Assembly: GCF_001317345.1 (NCBI RefSeq)
Contig: NZ_JXCG01000003.1
Span: 124,001-188,000, forward strand
Length of the DNA stretch: 64,000 nucleotides
Direction of reading: 5' to 3'
From: Thermococcus sp. EP1
GTDB lineage: Archaea > Methanobacteriota_B > Thermococci > Thermococcales > Thermococcaceae
A program made the position numbers and the translations under genes. Under the pieces are notes generated by a model. The model made no database searches. It was not told the origin of the DNA and saw nothing but the letters and a program-made list of their open reading frames with translations. Each line of letters begins with the position of its first letter. The stretch's first letter is position 1. Below are positions 1 through 8,297 of this stretch, one piece after another.

Positions 1-2
1 AT

Positions 3-314
3 AAATTTGACCCAATAGATGACTATGTGGTTACAACCATACTGGAGGAGCCCAAGAACTTGGAAGAATATTTGATGAGAATACCAAAAGATTACAGAGA
101 TTTAGTAGAAACTATAGTATACCAGTTCAATGGAGGGCCGGCGAGTTATATTCAGATAGCTAAAGAAGTGAAAAAGCCAGGAGTTCAAGTTTATGACCAC
201 TTAGAAGAACTAATAAGATTGGGCTTTTTAGTAGGAGATCCGAAGGGGAATTACAAAGTTCCAGACTATGTTAGAAAATTCCTTGAGGAGCAAGAGGTGG
301 AGGAAAAGCAATGA
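3..314 (+). CDS. C-terminal fragment of a protein ending in a winged helix
   Basis: The reading frame is open to the left edge of the window, so only the last ~103 codons are present. The first possible start inside the window, GTG at 27, is probably internal. The visible part looks like a winged helix-turn-helix (IQIAKEVKKPGVQVYDHLEELIRLGFL, then a basic/aromatic wing) followed by a charged, Glu-rich tail. Many archaeal P-loop ATPases end in such a domain, but no ATPase motif is visible here, so the parent family is not known. The stop overlaps the next start as ATGA, which indicates co-transcription with the downstream membrane protein. Confidence 0.6.
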   Translation, partial: KFDPIDDYVVTTILEEPKNLEEYLMRIPKDYRDLVETIVYQFNGGPASYIQIAKEVKKPGVQVYDHLEELIRLGFLVGDPKGNYKVPDYVRKFLEEQEVEEKQ

Positions 315-844
315 ATTATAATGGCCATGTTCTCAGTGGCCTTCTAACTTATCCCTTAGCAGTTTTTTTTGCATCTTTTCTAAAACAATATGCAAATATT
401 CCGTTTGAATTGAGTTTGATGGCAATGATTTTTGGGTATGGTGTTTATGTTCTTGGAGCTGATTTACCTGATCTTGATCACCCAGAGGCACTAATACATA
501 GAGGAATAAAACCTATAGTTTCAGTATTCGTAGGCAGTGCGGTATTCGTTAGGGTTAGAGATTATGTTTTGTTCGGAAATAAGACTTGGATGGATGAGAG
601 TGTTGCATGGGTAGTAGGAGCTCTTTTTGCAGTAGGGGCGTGGTATGCCTTTTCTGCCGTACTTCCAAAACATAGAGGAATAGTACACTCTATTACCTTT
701 GCCACAATCTATGGTTTATCCATCTTTGCCTTATGTAGGTATGGCCTCGTTTTTAAATTTGGAGAGGCTTTATTTGTGGGGTTTGTAGCCTTTCTAGGGT
801 ATGTTCTTCACTTAATAGTGGATAAAGAGGTGAAATTAATTTAG
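311..844 (+). CDS. YdjM/DUF457-type membrane-bound metal-dependent hydrolase
   Basis: Integral membrane protein of 177 residues with about four hydrophobic segments. It carries the polar motifs expected of the DUF457/YdjM family: an early His (NYNGHVLSG), an acidic cluster (GADLPDLDHPEA, about residues 49-60), a second block (PKHRGIVHSITF, about 118-129) and a terminal H-x3-D (HLIVDKEV). The conserved His/Asp residues are thought to bind a metal in this family; the substrate is unknown. It is translationally coupled to the upstream gene through ATGA. Family assignment is good; function is inference. Confidence 0.75.
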   Translation: MNYNGHVLSGLLTYPLAVFFASFLKQYANIPFELSLMAMIFGYGVYVLGADLPDLDHPEALIHRGIKPIVSVFVGSAVFVRVRDYVLFGNKTWMDESVAWVVGALFAVGAWYAFSAVLPKHRGIVHSITFATIYGLSIFALCRYGLVFKFGEALFVGFVAFLGYVLHLIVDKEVKLI

Positions 845-866
845 TTCCCAAAGTTGTTCCATAATG

Positions 867-896
867 TTTTTAAGTATTCAACCAAAAGTTGCAAAC
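867..896 (+). promoter_or_regulatory. trxB promoter with SurR-type operator
   Basis: A TATA-like TTTTTAAG lies at 867-874. Immediately downstream, 880-896 reads AAC-N5-GTT-N3-AAC, the exact reverse complement of the extended SurR recognition motif GTT-N3-AAC-N5-GTT described in Pyrococcus furiosus. The site falls where RNA polymerase would start transcription and ends 13 nt before the trxB start codon. SurR is the redox-responsive regulator of sulfur/hydrogen metabolism in Thermococcales, so control of thioredoxin reductase is biologically sensible. Binding is inferred from the motif only. Confidence 0.6.
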
Positions 897-909
897 TGGA
901 GGTGGGAAG

Positions 910-1905
910 ATGTTCAGTTTGGGAGGTTTATCACAAGGCAGCATTGACGAGACAAAGACTTGGGACGTTCTAATAATTGGAGCAGGTCCTGCAGGATTTA
1001 CAGCAGCCATATATTCAGCTCGTTATGGATTTGATACATTGATAATCTCAAAGGACATAGGGGGAAATGTTGCTCTCACAGACATCATTGAAAATTATCC
1101 TGGATTTCCAGATGGAGTGAAAGGCTCTGAACTAGCTAATAGAATGCATGAACAAGTAAAAAAGCTTGATGTGCCAATAATTTTTGATGAAGTAGAGAGG
1201 ATAGATCTGGCAGAGTGCGCTTACTACGAAGGCCCATGTAAATTTGAAGTGAAAACAAAAAATGGGAAGGTCTACAAAGCCAGGAGTGTTATAATAACGG
1301 TGGGAGCCGAACCTAGAAAGCTTAGGGTTCCAGGGGAAGATAAATTCTATGGAAGAGGTGTTAGTTACTGTGCAACGTGTGATGGTCCCCTATTTAAAGG
1401 CAAGGATGTTATAGTTGTAGGTGGAGGGAATACTGCACTTCAGGAGGCCTTATATCTTAATGAAATCGGGGTTAATGTAACCCTAGTACACAGGAGAGAG
1501 CAGTTTAGAGCAGACAAAATACTTCAAGATAGATTCAGGCAGAAAGGAATTCCTACATTGTTGAACACCGTCGTTGTAGAAATCAAGGGGGACAAAAAAG
1601 TTGAAAGCGTTGTATTGAAGAACGTTAAGACTGGCGAGATATTTGAGAAAAAAGTCGATGGAGTATTCGTTTTCATAGGTTACGAGCCAAAAACTGATTT
1701 TGTTAAGCATTTGGGTATTACAGACGAACAAGGGTACATACCTGTTGACATGTACATGAGAACAAAGATAAAAGGGCTTTTTGCTGCGGGCGATATAACA
1801 AATGTATTCAAGCAAATTGCAGTCGCAGTTGGCCAGGGAGCCGTTGCAGCAAACTCTGCAAAGGACCTCTTGGAAAATTGGAAATCTCAGGTACAAGAAG
1901 AATAA
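910..1905 (+). CDS. trxB: thioredoxin reductase (FAD/NAD(P)H-dependent)
   Basis: Reduces thioredoxin-like partners, in Thermococcales probably the protein disulfide oxidoreductase (glutaredoxin-like) protein, using NAD(P)H. From ATG 910 the protein has 331 residues: FAD-binding GAGPAG (24-29), redox-active CATC (Cys154, Cys157) and the second dinucleotide fold GGGNTA (171-176), closing with the FAD motif AAGDITN. ATG 910 is preferred over TTG 889 because GGAGGTG lies 6-7 nt before it and the SurR-type site lies across the TTG. Length is slightly above the bacterial norm because of a ~15-residue N-terminal extension. A SurR-type operator precedes the gene. Confidence 0.93.
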   Translation: MFSLGGLSQGSIDETKTWDVLIIGAGPAGFTAAIYSARYGFDTLIISKDIGGNVALTDIIENYPGFPDGVKGSELANRMHEQVKKLDVPIIFDEVERIDLAECAYYEGPCKFEVKTKNGKVYKARSVIITVGAEPRKLRVPGEDKFYGRGVSYCATCDGPLFKGKDVIVVGGGNTALQEALYLNEIGVNVTLVHRREQFRADKILQDRFRQKGIPTLLNTVVVEIKGDKKVESVVLKNVKTGEIFEKKVDGVFVFIGYEPKTDFVKHLGITDEQGYIPVDMYMRTKIKGLFAAGDITNVFKQIAVAVGQGAVAANSAKDLLENWKSQVQEE

Positions 1906-2021
1906 ATTCTTTTTGTGAATTTATTTTGCAACTTTTTCTTTTGGTTTTATTGCAAAACTACTTCTTCTTTTTCACGAATCCCGAAACTTTTTCGACCAAA
2001 AGTAGCTTTTAGTGAACATAA

Positions 2022-2030
2022 AATTATATA
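2022..2030 (+). promoter_or_regulatory. TATA box of the aminotransferase gene
   Basis: AATTATATA, 34 bases before ATG 2064, with GGTGAGC at about 2053 as ribosome binding site. The stretch between trxB and this box is T-rich and pyrimidine-rich on the plus strand, consistent with archaeal termination downstream of trxB. Confidence 0.45.
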
Positions 2031-2057
2031 GGTGGAAAATATTCTATACAACGGTGA

Positions 2058-3407
<1,350 letters not shown>

Positions 3408-3459
3408 TTTCTATTCTTTTTTCTTCTACTTTTATGTTCTTGCGTTTTTGAGAGAAAAA

Positions 3460-3491
3460 TTTTTAAACCTTTATCTCAAGTTTTAACTTGA
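3460..3491 (+). promoter_or_regulatory. promoter and palindromic operator of the ECF S-component gene
   Basis: TATA-like TTTTTAAAC at 3460-3468 is followed at 3476-3491 by the inverted repeat TCAAGTT-TT-AACTTGA, with perfect 7-nt arms and a 2-nt centre. It sits at the expected transcription start, a typical repressor position in Thermococcales. The centre resembles the SurR half-sites GTT/AAC but has a 2-nt instead of a 3-nt gap, so another regulator, perhaps vitamin-responsive, is more likely. Confidence 0.5.
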
Positions 3492-3517
3492 AAAATAAAT
3501 AAAGTGAGGTGATGACA

Positions 3518-4120
3518 ATGGCGATTGAGGCAGTAGCCCCATATGCCAAATGGATTATAATTGCTGTGGCAGTGCTTTATTTTGCTTACTTGTTCATACT
3601 TAAGAAAAGAGTATTTGAGGTTGCAGTCGGAGTGGCCCTTTCCGGAGTAATGGCGGCTCTTGTTGCAGTGGTTACAATGGCAATTCAGGTGCCTACTCCT
3701 TTGACCAGTGGATACATCAACATTGGAGATACCATGGTAATGTTGGTAGCCGTTCTTTTTGGTCCTACCATAGGAGCCTTTGCCGGTGGTTTTGGATCGG
3801 CAATGGCAGACATTATAACTGGCTATGCTCATTGGGCACCGTTTACTTTGGTAATAAAAGGTGTAGAAGGATTCGTTATAGGATATATTACCTCCAAGAA
3901 AGATGATTTCACTGCAATACTCCTTGCAACGATCCTTGGTGGAGGTTTAATGGTTCTTGGCTACTTTTTTGTAGAAGTCTACGTTTATGGATGGGGTGGA
4001 GCCATAGCAGAGATTCCTGGAAATACTCTCCAAGCAGTCACTGGTATTGTGGTTGGCGGTGGCTTGGGACATGTTATAAAAAGAAGAATAAAGGATGTAT
4101 TGGTCTCTCTCCAAATTTAG
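3518..4120 (+). CDS. ECF transporter substrate-capture (S) component
   Basis: Membrane protein of ~200 residues with six hydrophobic segments. The core VALSGVMAALVAVVTMAIQVPTP...GYINIGDTMVMLVAVLFGPTIGAFAGGFGSAMADIITGYAHWAPFTLVIKGVEGFVIGYI matches energy-coupling-factor S components (vitamin uptake). The pattern INIGD...GP..GA..GG.GSA..D is characteristic. The vitamin is not identifiable from the sequence; no vitamin gene adjoins it. It has an extra N-terminal hydrophobic segment before the canonical fold. ATG 3518 is chosen because GAGGTG ends 6 nt earlier; GTG 3509 and ATG 3512 overlap that site. The 3' end overlaps the convergent gene by 4 nt. Confidence 0.8.
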   Translation: MAIEAVAPYAKWIIIAVAVLYFAYLFILKKRVFEVAVGVALSGVMAALVAVVTMAIQVPTPLTSGYINIGDTMVMLVAVLFGPTIGAFAGGFGSAMADIITGYAHWAPFTLVIKGVEGFVIGYITSKKDDFTAILLATILGGGLMVLGYFFVEVYVYGWGGAIAEIPGNTLQAVTGIVVGGGLGHVIKRRIKDVLVSLQI

Positions 4121-4404
4121 AGCTTTTGTATTTCTTCCATTTCTTCCCAGAACTCTTTTTCTTCCATTAATGGTTCTAGTGACACCCGTCTTGAGGCTTT
4201 TCGGAGATGTCCTATAAACCGTGGGTCCCCGATTATTGCATCACAGTTTAATTCTTCCACAATGTATACCTTTAGATTGAGATCTTTCAGCTCTTTCATG
4301 CCTTTTTCTGCGAATTTAGGGCCTATTAATGCGATTTTTGGCTGAAAACCATCCTCTTCTATTTCTCTTATAACAGTTGTTAAAAGTCTTAAAAGTTCAC
4401 TCAT
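4117..4404 (-). CDS. HK97 A-domain encapsulin-like protein (DUF1884 family)
   Basis: A 95-residue protein with the pattern [21 protein letters not shown]...[20 protein letters not shown], followed by an acidic/aromatic helical tail. I recognise it as the DUF1884 family whose P. furiosus member (PF0899, structure 2PK8, from memory) adopts only the A-domain of the HK97 capsid fold and has been grouped as family 4 (A-domain) encapsulins. ATG 4404 lies inside the last codons of deoC (8-nt overlap) with AAGGGG as ribosome binding site; the TTG at 4422 is less likely. Such proteins are reported beside metabolic enzymes including DeoC, which is exactly the context here. Whether it assembles into a shell is not known. 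Confidence 0.72.
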   Translation of the reverse strand: MSELLRLLTTVIREIEEDGFQPKIALIGPKFAEKGMKELKDLNLKVYIVEELNCDAIIGDPRFIGHLRKASRRVSLEPLMEEKEFWEEMEEIQKL

Positions 4405-5056
4405 TTCTTGCCCCTTCGACAATTTTTACACCACTTGAAGTACCTATTCTATTCGCCCCTGCTCGTATCATTTCTATGGCCTGTTTGTAAGTTCTTATAC
4501 CCCCTGCTGCTTTGACACCTACTTTTTCTCCAACTATTTTGCGCATTAGTTTTACATCTTCAATAGTAGCTCCACCAGTTCCAAAACCGGTTGAAGTCTT
4601 AACAAAATCAGCTCCAGCTTCCACGGCAAGTTTGCATGCAATCTCTTTTTCTTCCTCAGTTAAATAGCATGTCTCAATAATTACTTTGACTATTGCTCCC
4701 TTTTCATGTGCTACTTTAGTAACGTCCTCTATATCCTTCTTGACATATTCGTAGTCTTTATCCTTCAATGCTCCAATATTGATCACCATGTCAAGCTCAT
4801 CTGCTCCATTTTCGAGAGCTTTTTTTGCTTCAAAAACCTTTACTTCTGTGGGTGTTGCTCCTAGAGGGAACCCTATTACACTTGCTACCTTGATATCTGT
4901 ACCTTTGAGGTGCTCTTTTGCTAGTTTTACTCTATATGGATTTACACAGACTGCATAAAATCCATACTTCTTCGCTTCTTCACATAGTTTTATTATATCT
5001 TCCTTAGTTGCATAAGATTTTAGGTTTGTATGGTCAATATATTTGGCAATGTTCAT
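4397..5056 (-). CDS. deoC: 2-deoxyribose-5-phosphate aldolase
   Basis: Class I aldolase cleaving 2-deoxyribose 5-phosphate to acetaldehyde and glyceraldehyde 3-phosphate. The 219-residue protein has the Schiff-base lysine in FVKTSTGFG (Lys153), the proton-relay Asp in DELDMVIN (Asp89) and the second lysine in VKAAGGIR (Lys182). ATG 5056 follows GAGGTG at 6 nt; GTG 5065 overlaps this site. Size and motifs match the archaeal DERAs such as TK2104. It is the promoter-proximal gene of a two-gene operon with the A-domain encapsulin-like protein, whose start overlaps its end. Confidence 0.93.
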   Translation of the reverse strand: MNIAKYIDHTNLKSYATKEDIIKLCEEAKKYGFYAVCVNPYRVKLAKEHLKGTDIKVASVIGFPLGATPTEVKVFEAKKALENGADELDMVINIGALKDKDYEYVKKDIEDVTKVAHEKGAIVKVIIETCYLTEEEKEIACKLAVEAGADFVKTSTGFGTGGATIEDVKLMRKIVGEKVGVKAAGGIRTYKQAIEMIRAGANRIGTSSGVKIVEGARNE

Positions 5057-5153
5057 CTTCGTCACCTCTGCTGGATTTTGGTACTAATCTCTTTTAGGCT
5101 TTTCACCCAAAGGCTTTAAAATCCCTACCCTTTAATTCCCTCGGGAGGGTAAA

Positions 5154-6080
5154 ATGGCGATAGGCTACATCGTAACTTTTGGTCTCTTTGTCCTAGGTTT
5201 GGCAATGTTGATCAAGGGAAGTGATTTATTTGTAGAAGCTGCAACAAGAGTGGCCAAAGGATTTGGAGTTAGCGAGTTTTTAATAGCCTTAGTGTTGGCT
5301 AGTATTGCCACAACGCTTCCAGAGGTTACAACCTCTGCAATAGCGGCTTATAGGGGTTTTAGTGATATAGCACTTGGAAATGCCATTGGAAGTGCGTTGG
5401 CAAATATTGGTCTGATTTTAGGTGTCTCATCCCTTATAATGCCACTTAATGTGGATAAAATAGCGTGGAAAAACTCTCTTTTTATGATTGTTGTTACTCT
5501 CTATGCATGGTTTTTGATGAGAGATCTATTGATTTCAAGAGTTGAAGGGTTTTCTTTGATCTTGATCTATGTTGGATTTCTCTATTACCTCTATAAAAAG
5601 CATATAACTTTCGAAGAAGCCAAAGAAGGGAAAGGGAATCCCAAAAAAGAGATTGCAATCTTGTTTGCGAGTGGGTTAATCGTAGTTATTGGGGCCAGAC
5701 TTGTGGTAGACAGCGCTGTCAAGATTGCCACGGCTTTGGGAGTTCCAAAGGTTGTCATTGGATTGACACTGGTCTCTATAGGAACTTCCCTTCCAGAATT
5801 CGCAAATTCATTAACTGCTACGTTAAAGAAAATCCCCAATATAAGTGTTGGAAATGTCGTTGGAGCAAACATATTAGACATCCTAATGGTAATTGGTATT
5901 GCAGCATTAATCAGGCCTATAAAGGTAGATCACACGATTTATACTTTTAGTGCTCCATTAACGTTGCTTGTAATGGGAATACTCGCTATTTCTCTAAGGC
6001 TTAACAACAGGGTAGGACGAAAAACAAGTGTCGTGCTTTTAGTTCTCTATGCATACTTTATTTATGCTCTCTATTTCTAG
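5154..6080 (+). CDS. calcium/sodium antiporter, CaCA family (YrbG type)
   Basis: Polytopic membrane protein of 308 residues with the two inverted alpha-repeats of the CaCA exchangers. Repeat 1: SEFLIALVLASIATTLPEVTTSAIAA...GNAIGSALANIGLILG (about 39-100). Repeat 2: KVVIGLTLVSIGTSLPEFANSLTA...VGNVVGANILDILMVIG (about 200-250). The ion-binding Glu residues (TTLPE, TSLPE) and Asn residues are all present. Ten hydrophobic segments are expected. ATG 5154 follows GGGAGGG. It is transcribed divergently from deoC, with TATA-like CTTTAAAAT about 40 nt upstream. Confidence 0.88.
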   Translation: MAIGYIVTFGLFVLGLAMLIKGSDLFVEAATRVAKGFGVSEFLIALVLASIATTLPEVTTSAIAAYRGFSDIALGNAIGSALANIGLILGVSSLIMPLNVDKIAWKNSLFMIVVTLYAWFLMRDLLISRVEGFSLILIYVGFLYYLYKKHITFEEAKEGKGNPKKEIAILFASGLIVVIGARLVVDSAVKIATALGVPKVVIGLTLVSIGTSLPEFANSLTATLKKIPNISVGNVVGANILDILMVIGIAALIRPIKVDHTIYTFSAPLTLLVMGILAISLRLNNRVGRKTSVVLLVLYAYFIYALYF

Positions 6081-6081
6081 C

Positions 6082-6918
6082 TCACAGGACACAACATTCG
6101 TAGATAATTTCAATATCCCTTATTTTCTTTGCCCATTCAATAATTTTTCTTGGTGGATTTGTTATTCGGTCAACCCCTATTAATATGGCTCCCTTGTCGA
6201 ATTCTAAACGCCATTTCCCAAGGGGTCTCATGCATCCAATGCTTAGCTCTCCATTGAACGTGTCCCGTGCATATTTAACAACCTCTAAGGATTTGCTCAC
6301 AGATGGAGGGGTTGTGTTTTCCATTTCAGTACCCCTAGTAGGTATTAGAACATCAAGAACAAGAACATCAACCGGATAGTGGGCAAGTAATTCAATGGCT
6401 TTATACTCCCACCAAATTTTCCCAAAATCAAGACCCACTGTTATATGAGGGGCAACTTTAATTCCATTTGATGTCAATAGCTCAATTATTCTAAGATAAT
6501 CTTCAACTCGTTTCTTGATTTTGTACACTCTTTTGATGACATCATCTTCACCAACAAAGTCTAGAGAAACCACATCAACGTATCTTAACCACTCTAAGTC
6601 ACTTTCATCGATGAACCCCACATGGGCATTGAGCTTGAGCTTTGTTTCTTTTTTTATTTGTTTTATCTCATCGGTGTATATGTCTAAAGGTACTTTTAGT
6701 CTTGAATCCATTCCCCCACTTAAGAGACACCCTTTGTATCCTTCTTTTTCTAAGTTCTTACAGTACTCTACAAGGTTTGATTTTTCAACTTTTTTCATAC
6801 TCTCAAGATAGTGCTTTCCACAATGAGCACAGTTTAGTGCGCAGTAATTTCCCGTAAGTGAAAGAGAGGGAAAGGAGATTCCAGGAATATAAACTTTAAG
6901 CTTTTTCACATGAATCAC
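6082..6918 (-). CDS. radical SAM protein, COG1856 type; candidate lipoyl synthase component
   Basis: Radical SAM enzyme of 278 residues with the cluster motif CALNCAHC (C-x3-C-x2-C) near residue 27, a Gly-rich SAM element (LLSGGMDS) and a C-terminal CC pair (YECCVL). It resembles archaeal biotin-synthase-like COG1856 proteins. Neighbours on both sides follow my recollection of the T. kodakarensis TK2100-TK2109 order, and TK2109 is one of two radical SAM proteins reported to act together as an archaeal lipoyl synthase; by that reasoning this may be the orthologue. The GTG start overlaps the upstream stop (GTGA), with GAGGAG just before. The role is inference. Confidence 0.65.
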   Translation of the reverse strand: MIHVKKLKVYIPGISFPSLSLTGNYCALNCAHCGKHYLESMKKVEKSNLVEYCKNLEKEGYKGCLLSGGMDSRLKVPLDIYTDEIKQIKKETKLKLNAHVGFIDESDLEWLRYVDVVSLDFVGEDDVIKRVYKIKKRVEDYLRIIELLTSNGIKVAPHITVGLDFGKIWWEYKAIELLAHYPVDVLVLDVLIPTRGTEMENTTPPSVSKSLEVVKYARDTFNGELSIGCMRPLGKWRLEFDKGAILIGVDRITNPPRKIIEWAKKIRDIEIIYECCVL

Positions 6919-7271
6919 TCCTCATTAACAGTTGCTTCTATTTCTTCCACATTTTCTAGAATTTCTTCTTCCTCATCTTCAAGAAGGAATTGTTCTTCAA
7001 ATCTTTCTTCTATGCTAATTCTCCTCCTTTCTTTCATAGTTAATTTTTCGGCTTCGGCTACCATACTCAAAAGAACCGCAGCTAATCTGGCAGCAGTTTC
7101 AGTTCTCATGGACGCTTTTGCTTCACTCTCCCCATTATGAATAATCATGCTTATGTTGGCTGGTCTAAACTTGCCATGTTCATCAGTGCGGGCTTCCCAC
7201 AAGCTTAAAGCAATATACTTATCTTTTGCTCCCATGTAGACTCTTATAGTGTATCTTGGCTTGTTTGCCAT
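6915..7271 (-). CDS. conserved hypothetical protein with acidic tail
   Basis: 118 residues from ATG 7271 (GGTGA at 5 nt; the ATG at 7283 has no ribosome binding site). The N-terminal half looks beta-rich (YTIRVYMGAKDKYIALSLWEART, ANISMIIHNGE), then a helix, then a strongly acidic end (EDEEEEILENVEEIEATVNEE). A beta-rich core plus acidic tail is reminiscent of single-stranded nucleic-acid binding proteins such as the ThermoDBP-like family, but I cannot demonstrate homology. The downstream radical SAM gene is translationally coupled to it (GTGA). Confidence 0.6.
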   Translation of the reverse strand: MANKPRYTIRVYMGAKDKYIALSLWEARTDEHGKFRPANISMIIHNGESEAKASMRTETAARLAAVLLSMVAEAEKLTMKERRRISIEERFEEQFLLEDEEEEILENVEEIEATVNEE

Positions 7272-7323
7272 CTTTTTCACCATCAGATACTGGAGACCTA
7301 ATAATAAAAGTCTTTTGAAAAAA

Positions 7324-7333
7324 CCTTTAAAAA
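7324..7333 (+). promoter_or_regulatory. TATA box for the C/D sRNA and/or CDF gene
   Basis: CCTTTAAAAA is placed about 25 nt before the predicted 5' end of the sRNA at ~7352, the normal archaeal spacing. The same promoter could read on into the CDF transporter gene at 7430. Confidence 0.5.
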
Positions 7334-7351
7334 CATGTGAAGAATTCTATA

Positions 7352-7412
7352 ACACCCAATGAAGAGTTCAGCCTTACCTGATTCGTGATGAAGGAGTGAC
7401 GGACTGAGGGAT
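7352..7412 (+). ncRNA. C/D box sRNA guiding 16S rRNA 2'-O-methylation
   Basis: Ordered boxes: C ATGAAGA (7359-7365, one mismatch to RUGAUGA), 12-nt guide, D' CTGA (7378-7381), 3-nt spacer, C' GTGATGA (7385-7391), 12-nt guide, D CTGA (7404-7407). CCC before C and GGG after D can form the terminal kink-turn stem. The D guide complements the archaeal 16S sequence CCGUCACUCC (10 nt), placing the methyl on E. coli-numbered U1406 by the N+5 rule. The D' guide complements AAGGCUGAA of 16S, pointing to about G902. Two guides with plausible conserved 16S targets make this a strong call. Confidence 0.88.
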
Positions 7413-7429
7413 CCAATTGTGGTGATATC

Positions 7430-8290
7430 ATGGAAACCATTTACAAGCCCCTAATAGTGAGTATTGTAGGAAATATTGTTCTGGGTATTGTGAAGATTAT
7501 TGTGGGTGTCCTTTATTCAAGTTTGGCTTTGATATCAGATGGGATTCATTCTCTCTCAGATGTGGTGACTAGTATTATAGGATATCTTGGAGTTAAAATT
7601 GCTTCAAAACCGGCAGATCAGAGCCATCCGTTTGGGCATTCGAGATTTGAGTCTCTTTTTGCATTTTTCATGGGCGTGTTGCTATTCTTAGTGGCCTATG
7701 AGATAGGGAGAGACGCTTTGGGGAGAATTATTGAAAGATACGCAATTGAGGTAAATGCTCTTATGATTGGGATTACAATAGTTTCCATAATTTCCAAAGA
7801 AATGATGACTCAGTACTCTCTGAGGGTTGGAAAAAAACTTGGGAATCAGATAGTTATTGCTGATGCATATCACCACCGAAGCGATGCTCTAAGTAGTGTA
7901 GTTGTTTTAGTTGGTCTTTTCCTTCAAAAGTTTGGGATTTCTTATGGGGATTCTCTAGCAGGCATTATCGTAGCATTTTTTATTGCAAAAGTTGCCTTTG
8001 ATATAGTTGTCAAAAATATAAATCACTTGACTGGAGTCTCTCCGCCAGAAGATATTTACAGGAGGATAGAAGAGAAAGTGATGAGTGTTAAGGGAGTTAA
8101 AGGGATGCATGATTTAAGAGCACATTATGTAGGTCCGAGATTGCACGTGGAGGTACATATAGAAGTACCGCCAGAACTCACTCTTAAAGAAGCTCACGAT
8201 ATAAGTGAAGAAGTTAAAAAAAGGATTGAAGAAGTAGAAGAAGTTGAGACTGCCTTTATTCATATAGATATTAAAGGTGTAACGGAGTAG
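7430..8290 (+). CDS. cation diffusion facilitator family metal efflux transporter
   Basis: 286 residues: six transmembrane segments, then a cytoplasmic ferredoxin-like dimerisation domain (ZT_dimer, about residues 205-286, ending HIDIKGVTE). Metal-site motifs are present: SDGIHSLSDV in TM2, the PFGHSRFE loop and YHHRSDALSS in TM5. The HxxxD arrangement in TM5 fits Zn(II)/Fe(II)-type members. It is expected to export divalent metal from the cytoplasm. GGTGAT precedes ATG 7430. The ferritin-like gene follows after 7 nt, suggesting a metal-handling operon. Confidence 0.88.
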   Translation: METIYKPLIVSIVGNIVLGIVKIIVGVLYSSLALISDGIHSLSDVVTSIIGYLGVKIASKPADQSHPFGHSRFESLFAFFMGVLLFLVAYEIGRDALGRIIERYAIEVNALMIGITIVSIISKEMMTQYSLRVGKKLGNQIVIADAYHHRSDALSSVVVLVGLFLQKFGISYGDSLAGIIVAFFIAKVAFDIVVKNINHLTGVSPPEDIYRRIEEKVMSVKGVKGMHDLRAHYVGPRLHVEVHIEVPPELTLKEAHDISEEVKKRIEEVEEVETAFIHIDIKGVTE

Positions 8291-8297
8291 GAGAAGG

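Noticed and set aside
889-909. TTG 889 as the trxB start
   Set aside because: The TTG is inside the SurR-type site and has no ribosome binding site, whereas ATG 910 follows GGAGGTG.
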